From Anisodus tanguticus (lineage: Eukaryota; Streptophyta; Magnoliopsida; Solanales; Solanaceae), in contig CM067547.1 in NCBI GenBank assembly GCA_034509755.1, positions 46,526,859 through 46,590,858 of the forward strand: 64,000 nucleotides of DNA. The letters run 5' to 3'. This document shows positions 23,701-34,003 of this stretch, in pieces. The position numbers and the translations under genes were made by a program. Positions within the stretch are counted from its first letter, which is position 1. Each line of letters starts with the position of its first letter. Below the pieces are notes generated by a model. It had not been told where the DNA came from, searched no databases, and saw only the letters and a program-made list of their open reading frames with translations.

Positions 23701-24185
23701 ATGCTTCGACATAACAAGTAGTTGGATGCAATGCCGTCGAGTCATAGACTGTCAAGACACGAGGTAGTCAGCCTAATAGGTCCAGGTAGGTCTGAGATAC
23801 CCGAACTTGTCTAGGTCAACATGTGCTACTTCAATAGGGATTTGGCTTCGCTATATCCTAGTTGTACTAGAGTGGTTTAGTAAATAACTTAGGGACCCGA
23901 GCGGACAATCCAGAGTGAACCGTTGTCAACTGTTGGACGACCGCATAACACCACAACTCTGTCGTCAACGTGTTCTAAGGAAATGTTTTTTTGGTTTTAT
24001 ACTAGAGGATGGTTACGAAATCAGCATACCCATCTTTGTGCACTGATGCAAGTATGTGCGCATGCCATTTGTCGGAAGATAAATGTCCGAATGATATTTA
24101 TAATTGCGGATATTTAAACACATAAGCAATTTATATCATTTAAAAGCAAGTTGTATTGGAACCCTTATGGTTAAAACCTAGGTTT
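20758..24185 (-). pseudogene. Ogre internal region with ORF1 and gag-end remnants
   Basis: Coding fragments in order on the minus strand: 23371-23150 (LTPDEILRFLFLASADWIF, LYRRFGSRQGYIEHSVEFLS). About 23150-22840 in a shifted frame reads FVISLLGTIVF, YYDIVSVILANIFRAL, FQGCNLLVQWWI; this layout fits the ORF1 protein of Ogre elements. Then 22342-22038, and 21808-21524, a charged stretch. 21302-21057 (HKNQPDHIIDKCVAFKKRVI, LIDENVI) resembles the end of gag before protease. Stops and frameshifts are frequent, and most of gag must be deleted. The function of ORF1 is unknown in the family. Confidence 0.7.
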
Positions 24186-24204
24186 ATCCCCAGTGGAGTT
24201 GCCA
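24186..24204 (-). other. Primer-binding site of the Ogre element
   Basis: Minus-strand TGGCAACTCCACTGGGGAT begins two bases after the LTR end (…GTAACA). A TGGCGACTCC-like site is usual for Solanaceae Ogre elements. Confidence 0.65.
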
Positions 24205-24206
24205 TC

Positions 24207-27200
24207 TGTTACGGTTAATTTTTACGCGGACACATAAAAGATACTAAGATTTTGTGATGGTGTTCTAAATCGGATAATTAATTTTAGAGTCGTTACCTAA
24301 TTTATAGGTAAATTAGAAAAACCATGTTGAAAGGGTTTATTCAAAATGTTTGAAAATCCTATCTAAATCAGAGTCGAGGTAAGGGTTTTGGTTAACCCCC
24401 GGAAAAGATGTTAAACACCACGGTATTAAGAATTCATAGAATACGATTGACATTCAAGTTCTATAGCATGATTAAATGATTTGAAATGCGTAAAGTGTTT
24501 TAAAATCCTCAAAATACTTGTCATTCATCTATTCAAAACTAAAGGTTTTCTTTTAAAACAAAAGAGTTAGGCTTCCACCAAAATGGTTTGCAAAGGGATA
24601 AATTAGTCAACCTATTTTCGAACTAAGAACACCCAAATATCAATTTGAGTATAGCTCCACTATTTAGTCCAATACCACTTGAATCTTTTTGAAAATATTT
24701 TTAAAGTTGAGTGTAATTCATTTGTAATGACAAGATTTGGATTTTTTCAAAAGAGATAGAAAAACAAGTTTTTTTTTTTGTACTTTGCATGCTATACCAA
24801 ATACCAAGCCATGTTCTAACATTCCAATACCCATATCCTAAGTCCAAGATAGGTATTTTAACCTTTAAGATCATTTGAGTTGGACTCCAACCACAAAATC
24901 AGCTTTTGGGAAAAATGTTTAGTTTGGCCCACAAAGCCCTAAATGTACTCCACCATTTTTTCAGAAATCAGTTCATCTTTAACAGTCCTATTTCAGTCCA
25001 AATTTATCAAAAATGGATGCAGCCTCTTTCATGCTTTTCTCAGTTTGTTTAAATGTTCAAAATAACCCAAGTCATATGTTAAAAATCCAAAGTGGCCTTT
25101 ATCCGAGAATGAAAATCCAATTCTTAGTCCCATATTTTAAGTCATGCGAAAACAGTACCTTTTCTTTCAATTTCAAATTTAAACAAGTTTAAAAATTATT
25201 TAAGGTCATCCTAAACTAAACAATGTATATAGTGTTTGCCTATCCTAGATTCGTAATCGTAATAAGGGTTCCAATATATGTAAAGTATTTTTTATTACAT
25301 ATAATACATACAAGAATTTAAAGGACATCCTTGTGGGCATACTTAAGCCCACCGGTTAGCTATTTTCACCCATAGTTGGGCCTTCATGCACGGCTACAAG
25401 CTATCGGACTCGATCAAGAATGTTAAAAGTTGGGCCTTAGCCCAACTTGACTGAATATGCGATGGCTATAAACGGCCCACTTTTGATGTAATGAAGTGAT
25501 AGGCCCAGTAGGGGCCCATCTCGTAGTGTGACAGCAGAAAACAAACAAGGGGAAAACAAAGGCCCAAGTTAAAAAATATCTAGTACTTATCATGTATAAA
25601 ATAAATTAAAGTTCACAAGCAATCCAAATCAAACCCAAACTGAACATGGAGTCAATCCAATAAACACACAGTGGCGTGAATAAGATAACTAAGTGGGCTT
25701 ATCCCAATTCACACATACAGAAGTCAAACAAGCAAAGAATAAAATGCATGGGCCAGGCCCAATCATGGTTATTATGGAGAGGAAAGATAAGGCAGTGATA
25801 CAAATGGACTAGGCTCAGCAGATTTCAAGAGCATTCCCATAAATGATATACATAAGAAATATACTAAGATATACACACCTATACCATCTGATATACTGAG
25901 TATATCAGACATATAGGTGGTATATCAGCTACATATCAGTACACATTTCAAGCAAATCACAAAGAGGAGGAAGGCTATTCCCAGAAGGCATATATGACAT
26001 AAGGACAGGATTCAGGCCACATCATTCAATTGCAACATCTAAGGGGTATCTTCTCATGACACACCTATCTCATCTAAAGTCATTTAGCAACAAAACATAC
26101 AGAGAAAATAGGGGAAGGAAAGGCAAACATATGAAATATATATATCACATGTATCACTATAGATCCTTATAAACTGTGAAACCTAACATAGGTATGTCAC
26201 TCAGCAGGGTTTCAAATTAATACAAATAGGGAGCATGGCATGATTGTAGACTGTTAATGATCTAACAAGGTGACTCAAAATACATTGCATGGTTCATACA
26301 GGGAAGGTAAATTTCAGTAGGCATGTGGGGTGTTTAATTTGAGGCTATTTAGTACAAAAATCCCAGATTAGGCAGTCATGGACTCTTTCAAGATTCAGTC
26401 AGGCTTCCTACTACACTAACTTAGGCTAACAATTATCAGAGTTCAAAAATTCACATGTGAAGACAGGGCATTGTTATACATGTTGCTAAGCTAGCACATA
26501 TGGAAACAATATTCACACAGACATGGCCTGATATGGCATACAGATGGTTTCATGAATTTAAACTATAACTTAAGACTTAAAATTGGACAGACTTAATATG
26601 AAGACCCTTCATGATTCAAGATTAGACATGTCTCAATTAAAACTACATCAGAAATGTTGATCCAAGTAGCTAGTCCATATAACATATCCACAAACCTTGA
26701 TAGTCATTTTGATTTACTTCCTACAGATAGGAGACAGAGATTAGTCCTAAGATAAGGCAAATAGACATTTTCGGAAAAAATACCCAGAAACCAAATCACA
26801 CACCCCATTTATCCTATGGTAGCATCAAAGAAAGGCGAAATAGTAAGAAAAAAACACATCAAGGGCCAGCAAGGTCTCATATTCGACATGCACCATGTGT
26901 CATTAACTAAGAGTAACAAAAAGGATCATGCTTCAAACAGAGGGGATGAGTATCATTTTAGAGACCAAAATCTACAAGTTTAGATATCATGCTATCACAA
27001 ACACATCATTTAACAATATTTACCCTTAAACTAGCTTAACAGGCCCCAAGTGGTCTAGAGAAATCAAGAATGGTCTAGTGATCATACATCTATATTAACA
27101 TCATATTCAGAGGCCTAAATCACACCTCTATTAAACAAGTTGGCCAAATATCATTCTATGTGTTTCCAGACAGCTACTGAGGCTTAGACAATTCATACAC

Positions 27201-29046
27201 ATCTGAAAACAGACTTGGAGCCTGTATATGGATCCTCATATAAACTCAAACATGTCATGCATGACTCAAATCAACTTAAGCATGGTAGCCATCATTTGAC
27301 TTAAACAACCTATACTTGACTGGACTTAACCTTAGATCATCATGTTAATCAACCTAGACTGATTTAGCTTACCAAACCAGTTTTGTATTCAGATAATAGT
27401 CATTTTGAACTAGTATGTATAACCAAACAAGTTCTGAGCTAGTATGTTTTAACACTATGTTGGCCTAACCAATCTATACATGGTTATGACAAGTCTTCAT
27501 ATTAATACCTTAGGCATTTTACCAACTAAAACAGTCCATACATGGTTATAACAGACTTCAAACCAACACATTAGTACCATTTTAACATGAACAGCCCATA
27601 CAATAGCTAAAACATGTTTCATACTCACATACTAAACACCTTAGATCAGTTTATCTAATCAAACAGGTTTCAATTTATCATGTTTACACTTTTTCAAGCA
27701 CAAACAGTATGCCTAACTAGTTAATACAAATTACAACTAATACATTAATTTAAACAACCCATACACATCTAAATCTAATCTTAAACTAACACATTAAGTT
27801 ACTTATTTAACTGATCATGCTTATAATCACATAATACACACAAAACTAGTAAAAATTAAATAAAAGGACTTAAAGGAAGAACATTTACCTTGTATGGAGG
27901 CAACAGAAAGGTCGAAGGTGGCTTGTTTCTTCACTCACGAACCTCGTAAGCTCTCAAATCACATAAAAAGAAGGGTTTAGTTTGTGAATGACTAATTATA
28001 CTAGATCTAGGTTCCACTAAAGGGTTTGGATCCCAACTTAAGTACAATTAATCGATTTGAACTCGATTAAGGCTCTCAATCGATGTGAATGCCAAATATC
28101 AAGTTCTGGACCATTAAAATGAAGCACAAAGGCCTTAATTTTTTGGGTTCGAAGGAAACACTAGCAGACTTGGTGAATAGGTGTGGGAGAACATGGATTT
28201 GGGGGGAAAATTTCCCTCCAATCTAGTTCTCAACAAATATAAATCGAGAATTTGAAATCGAAATGAGACAACAACAATTAAAACACAGTAGATAAAGCAA
28301 GAGAGAGGGGTGACCTCACCTGGTATGGGGTGGTAGTCTGGTGGCGTACTGGTGAGAAGGGGGTAAAGGTCATTAATTCCTTTACCCCATTTGGACGAGC
28401 ATCTTCTGCAAAGGGGAGCATGGGATCTTCTCTTTTCCATAAATGGCGACTGAAGAGGACAAGCCTTGAGCGGCTAGGGTTCCTTCTAAGGGACGAATTC
28501 GTGGAAAAGAGAAAAGGGGGTTTTCGCTCCTCCATTGGGTCTGGGCTGAGTTTCGACCGATTAAAACAAACATAGGCCCAAATCGTGATATTTAAAACTA
28601 GTTTAGGTGATAATGGATGCATTTTGCAAATGTGGTGATGTTTTAAATTTAAAATGACTAAACAATTTCGTAAATAGCGTAATAAAATTAAAAGCTTCTT
28701 TTTAAGCCCGCATTTGACACTAATTAGGATTTAGGAAATATAAATCATGCTAAAGTCCTTTTAATTTTAAAACATGCTTTGAAGTTGAGATATAATTCCA
28801 TTATCGTATTTAATTAGACAATTTCTCGACTTTGACAGAGTGGAACATTAATTCATTTAAATTGAGAAGTTTTTTAATATATATATATACCAGATGATAT
28901 TTTGTCAAATAAAATGATAAAATACTCCCAAAATAATTTGGTAAAATCGCATTCGTCTTATAAAAAGTATATTTCACTTCGTCTGTGACTCGGAATCCTT
29001 GAATAATTAAATAAAAAATTTGGAGGGTAAAAATTAGGTGTCAACA
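24207..29046 (-). repeat. 4.84-kb Ogre-type LTR
   Basis: Read on the minus strand it starts TGTTGACACCTAATTTTTAC at 29046 and ends CCGTAACA at 24207. Shared landmarks with the solo LTR at 55376 include the head, an AT-rich hairpin of TATAC/GTATA words (25878-25917), and the end block with ACCCTTACCTCGACTCTGA. A leader with a donor-like AGGTAAATGTTC lies at about 27890. ORFs near 28135-28622 on both strands are chance frames. Confidence 0.85.
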
Positions 29047-29218
29047 ACAATGTACCCTCGTAGGCATCATAGGCCGACAACGACATAAAACACGTAACAC
29101 ATATAAAAACTAAGTCTACTTTACAAATAACTATCAATTCATCTTACTTCTTGTCTAACACATAAACCTCCTCGGAACATGGATAATAATCAGATAAGCA
29201 CATAGCATATAAAATATA

Positions 29219-30332
29219 GGCTGAAATCATCGATAGACCCTTTAAGTTTTCGATGTATTCCACTTAAACCCTCTAATTGAGGCCCCACCATCTGAACCTT
29301 TCAAATTCTTTTTTATTGTGCCATTTGGACACAATTTATTGAGGTGGCATAGTGTGTGAATTACACTTGCTCTGAGTGCGTGAAATAATTTCAATTTTTT
29401 TTTTTTTCATCTTGGAGATATGTGATTGTACATAAATAATCAAAAAAGAAAATAAAAATTAACTAAAAAAATGAAGGTCATCTTCTTTGTCTTCTCCACT
29501 GGCCCACCCACCACCATCTTACCATTGTCGCCATCGTCACACCTCCCTCCAGCTTCTATTCCTTTACTTTTTGTTTTTGGGTTATCATTTTCTTAAACAT
29601 ATGTTACAAAAAAATTCATCAAAATATATAGGAGTAATATTCCGGCGAGAACCTATAGCGAGACTGTCATTGCCAACACCATCTCCCCAAATCATAACCA
29701 GATCTGCAACGAAAATGTGGTAATCGGCCATTTTGTTCTGATTCGAGGTTCGAATTGGAGAAGAGTAGTACAACAGCATCAGCGGCGTCGTACTACCATC
29801 TAAGCAGTGGGCCTTCTCATATGCGCGCTGCTGTGTTTTGGGAACTAGGGAAATTCCTCACCTTTGAAGATTTCCATATGCCCCGTCCTAAAGCTAATAA
29901 GTTCTCATCAAAACTAAATGTCCCTACTCTTTCTATTCCCTCTCCATATTGCTTTTGTGCATTCAAATTGTTCTTTTATTCTGATTTTGCAAATTATCTA
30001 GATAAAAGTTGCTCCGGTTCATCGGAGCTACAAACTCGTCGTCGGCGAAAGAGAATTGTGTATGAGAAGAGGGGTGGGGGTTGATTTGATGAAGAAAGAG
30101 AAACAACATTTTTTGTAATTTTATTTTTTTAATTTAAAGTCCACTTGTCTTCATTTTATTGGTTGTTTTGGCGTGTGAATTACACGCACTCTTTATGTTT
30201 GGTTGCATATTAATTTTATATCTAAGTGGCACAATAAAAAATGATTTGAAGGGTTCTGATGGTAGGGACCTCAATTGAAGAGTCTAAGTAGAATACATCA
30301 AAAACTTAAAGGGTATGTCGATGATTTCAGCC
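29219..30332. mobile_element. Pack-MULE: Mutator-like element with long TIRs and 9-bp TSD
   Basis: The 1114-bp element starts GGCTGAAATCATCGATAGAC and ends with the inverted counterpart …GTCGATGATTTCAGCC. The terminal inverted repeats match over at least 120 bp, continuing through CCCTTTAAGTTTT, GATGTATTC, AATTGAGG and ATTGTGCCA. The 9-bp TSD TAAAATATA is perfect (29210-29218 and 30333-30341). Long TIRs plus 9-bp TSD define Mutator-like elements. There is no transposase. The interior has a gene-like segment (29755-29919) unrelated to the TIRs. Confidence 0.9.
29755..29919 (+). pseudogene. Captured first exon of a zinc-type alcohol dehydrogenase-like gene
   Basis: The frame reads GPSHMRAAVFWELGKF then LTFEDFHMPRPKAN. 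This resembles the N-terminus of plant alcohol dehydrogenase-like (medium-chain, zinc) proteins, where MRAAVFWEPxKPL and the MPRPKAxEVLIKTK block precede the CGVCHSD zinc site. One base seems lost near 29899, after which a second frame encodes VLIKTK. A GT donor then follows at 29920, and T-rich intron-like DNA runs to about 30000. The expected ATG is TTG at 29755. No zinc-site exon is present, so this is a transduplicated exon and not a gene. The family call is from memory. Confidence 0.7.
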
Positions 30333-32373
30333 TAAAATATATGAATGATGAAGTATGAATGCATGAACGCAATGCACTATCCATCAACCTGGTACACGCA
30401 TGCTATGATTCTTTGCTCGGTAGTCACGACTCACGGGGGACTCGCGAGGTCCATATATCACTCACAACCATCCAATATGATCCCTCTGACTGGTAGAGCA
30501 TTATATCATATCAAGTCATCTCGTATCAAATAATCTTATATCAGTATTTTTTACCTTTCTTTTCGGCCACAAAGGACTAACTCGCATATCATATCAAGAT
30601 CTATCTCAATCACAATATTGGTATGAATAAATGTATGAATGCGGTAAGTAAAACAATTATCATGGAGAATGAGATAAATGATCATGCACATATAAGATGA
30701 ATAATCAAGTGCCTTAGTACAAACATTTTCACAATGATTTCAAGATCATTCTTTCCGCAAAAAGATACAATGGTACCCATCCAAGTGTTCATCGCAGTCA
30801 CTAAGGTGGTACCCCTATCACGCCCAATACCCCTCAATAATTATAAGATATACATGCTCTCTATCGGAGTCTAAAAAATAAACCATAGCCTACTTCAATG
30901 TCGATTGGGTGCCACAGACCCTCATGCCAAAGATTTACCTTTCCGGAGCGCTTCCGTACAAAAATCCTTGAGCGATTGTAGTCTAGATATTATAGATTCT
31001 ACGTTCTTCTCAAAGAAACCCAAAAATGCAACTCAAACGTGACCTCGGGCCCATGAGGGAAAAACTAGAAATATAGTTTAGAAACATGCTATCTATAGGC
31101 TAAATAGTCATATTTCTAAATTTGATGGAAAACTAATCACAATTAGGCCTTCAATTTCATTATTTATCACAAAACCCCAATTATAGAAAACCCTAAATCT
31201 CATATAAAAATCATGAATTGGAATCGGAAATTCAAGCCTAGGAATAGTTTACCCATAGATTAAACAATCGAAATCCAAGAATCAACATACAAAGCCTAGA
31301 TCTTGGCACTAATTTCATGAAAACACCTTTGTAGAAAGTTAGGTTAAAACCATAGGTTTTTCTACCCATAAACATGATTTTAATCTATACATGGAAGGAA
31401 ACATGGTTTAATAAAGAAATTAAGGTTAGAAACTTACCCCCAAAGTGAAATAGTCGAATCCCTCCGGAATTTCCCCCAAACCGTGTTTAGAATTTGAAGT
31501 AGGTAAGAAATGAGGACTAAAATTGAACTTGGAAATTTAAGGTTTCTGATTTCAGCGATTTCCGCTTCTGCGAACCATTCCTCGCAGAAGTGGCCTCGCA
31601 TCTGCGGAGGAATGGTTGCATTAGCGGTCCTCACTTAACACGTCAAGGGCGCAGAAGCGGGAAATAACCCACAGATACAGCCTCGCACCTACGCACCGAC
31701 TCCACATATATAATAAATATTTGATTCACACGGTCCGCACGCTGGTTCATACAATACATCGCCGGTCCCCATCCCCGTAAGACCTCGCATATGTAGACCA
31801 ACTTCCCCAAAAGTGGCTTTGCAAGTGCGGTGATAATTCCGCAAAGGCGGTTACACTAGAACCAACATCTAAATTTTTAAGAAACTCCCGATCTAACACC
31901 GAAACTCACCCGAGACCTCCCGAATATGAATAAAATATGCTATTTGACATTAAACGACATTACGAACTTGCTCGCACACTCAAAATACCAATCCGACATC
32001 GTTATAACGCATTTTCCCACAAATCACCTCTAACTTTCCCAAAACTCACATTTAGCAAAAAAGGACAAAACACATATGAATGCGTCGGGAAGCGAACCAA
32101 TGACTCTACTAAGTCATAAATGATGTTTCGAACCAAATGAAAATGACAAAACTTTGAACAGGCGTGTTACCCAAAAGTCTACTTTTAGTGAACTCTTTCC
32201 ATTTCAAAACTTAAGAAACTTCTAACTTTAGATTTTCCTTTTGAAACCTATACGATTCACCTCGGGAAATGTGCCCTCCATCCCCTCAAGTCACAACATC
32301 AATAAGAGGAAACGGGAAGTGTAGTTGGGTCAAAATAAGATGATAAGCCTAAAATGACCAAACGGGTCATTAC

Positions 32374-32592
32374 ACTTAAATGGCCCGATATACCTCAGAC
32401 TCAACTTGCTATTTTTTTTCAAAATCTCAGCACCTTTCATGGGCAAGACATTCAACAGAACCTAATCACCTACCATGAACCTTCCAATCTGCATACTTCT
32501 TAGGTCTACTCTGAGCTGCTAAAAGCTTTTCCTGAATCAACTTCACTTTATCCAACGAATCTCTAACAAATTTGTACTTTATAGACTCATCT
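32374..32592 (-). pseudogene. Ty3/gypsy chromovirus integrase C-terminal remnant
   Basis: Minus strand reads KYKFVRDSLDKVKLIQEKLL then AAQSRPKKYAD, the block after the integrase core in plant chromoviruses. Stops follow, with damaged remains of the next block. It runs straight into the TGTAATGACCC LTR start, the expected order at the 3' end of such an element. Confidence 0.75.
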
Positions 32593-33655
32593 CGAAATCC
32601 TCAAACCAATAAATCGAATCCTAATTCTATTTCCGAATGTCGACAATTATATCGCCCGACACCAGTAACAACACTTAGCAAAATATAAACTTTAAAGAGT
32701 AAATGCAACGGAATTTAAAGAACACAAAGGTTTAAATTTTCATAAGTTATATATATTATATAACTTATAATGGTCAATGACCAAATGTATTGTATATATA
32801 TTATATATAAAAGTACAAATTTATTTATTTACATATTTACAATATAAAACGGAAAGAAATTAAAAATTGAAGTCGCAGATGACTTCTGACTGAAAAATCT
32901 AACTAAGTAGACATAGACAACCTCTAATTACAATCGCTCCATACAAAACTAATCTAGAATCTAAACATCAATTGTAATGTTGGACAGAATGTTGTCAACA
33001 CACTCAGGCAACACTTGTGATCCAGATTTTTGAGATGAAATCCCGAGAGCTCTCTTGATTTTTTTGCTTTCTGATTCTGGATATCGATTCACTGTAGTAG
33101 CCTCTCTATTTATAGTAGAGAGTCTTCCTTGAAAAACTCATCGATCGGTTGAGGAAAATGTGGGCGGCTTGAAGGATTTGTTGGAGATGATCAAGGAGCA
33201 AAAACCTCTAACTTTGACTTGTTTCTCACGAAAAAAGCAGCCTTGACTCTTTCTTCACACGTGTTTACCAACTCCTTTTTACCTTGCCAAGTCATATTTA
33301 CTACATAGTAATCATTATGTGAAGTAATGCAAAATCATTTCTGAAAATGTTGGTCCGAATGTTGTGCAACATTTGTCCCAACATTTTTATACATTCAAAT
33401 CAATACTTCTGAAGATATGTTGGGTCAAATGTCACAACATCAAATCCAACATTAACATATCTCCAACGTTTACAACGCGGGATATTTATTAGGACAAATT
33501 GTTTCATATAATTAATTTCTCTGACTACTTATTTTTGTTAGCGTTACTCTAGAATACACATGCTACCATAAACCTGCATTTTATTCACAAAGTCAGCAAG
33601 CCCAAAGGAATCCCATTCAATCTATTTCCCAATTGTTTAATGAGTATTGTGTATT
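32593..33655 (-). repeat. LTR-like block with minus-strand TATA box
   Basis: Non-coding. The minus strand has CTATAAATAGAG at about 33105-33116 and repeated ATGTTG/CAACATT words (33340-33440), a style common in long Copia LTRs. 32740-32810 is an AT-rich palindromic tract. No confirmed ends or TSD, so element identity is uncertain. Confidence 0.4.
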
Positions 33656-33660
33656 GATAG

Positions 33661-33866
33661 TGTAAACGTGTAAATATAGGAAACAATATTTACCCTACCC
33701 ATAATTAGAATATTTCCATATATTGTGTAAATATAATTATGGTAAGACTAGGATTCCTCTTTTGTATAGGCTTAGGATTCCTATTGTATAAGGGATGAAT
33801 ATTTTACTCTATATATACCTTGATATTAATGAAAGACTCTCCAAGGGAGATTAATATCATCTTACA
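33661..33866 (+). repeat. 5' LTR of the 33661-38068 Copia
   Basis: Starts TGTAAACGTGTAAATATAGG, ends ATATCATCTTACA. A TATA-like CTCTATATATACC lies near 33811. Confidence 0.95.
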
Positions 33867-34003
33867 TGGTATCAAGAGCCAAATAAACAAAACCCTAAAA
33901 ACATTTCTCTTCCACAGCCGCCGGTTGCCTCTCCAACGCCGCGGCCCTCCCAAATTTTCTTCTTGTTTTTCGGGTTTTGTTCTTCCTTTCTTCTCTTCTC
34001 TAA

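Larger units (their letters stand above)
20758..29046 (-). mobile_element. Truncated Ogre/Tat Ty3/gypsy element (LTR plus internal region)
   Basis: On the minus strand a 4.84-kb LTR (29046 down to 24207) is followed by a primer-binding-like site and then 3.4 kb of internal DNA carrying ORF1 remnants. Giant LTRs and an extra ORF1 before gag-pol are hallmarks of the Ogre/Tat group. Protease-RT-integrase and the second LTR are missing. The internal region ends at 20758, against the hAT-like piece. Confidence 0.8.
29047..32373 (-). repeat. Chromovirus-type gypsy LTR, minus strand, split by a MULE
   Basis: Minus strand from TGTAATGACCCGTTTGGTC (32374-32356), a common start of Solanaceae chromovirus LTRs, down to about 29047. 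31555-31860 contains many variants of CGCAGAAGCGG and CGCAGATGCGAGG, which I associate with these LTRs. The lower end is cut by or fused to the Ogre LTR, and no TSD was found. 29219-30332 is a later Mutator-like insertion. Non-coding. Confidence 0.55.

Noticed and set aside
28135..28622. Overlapping frames of 80-114 codons on both strands
   Set aside because: They lie in the Ogre-type LTR, overlap each other in several frames and show no domain.
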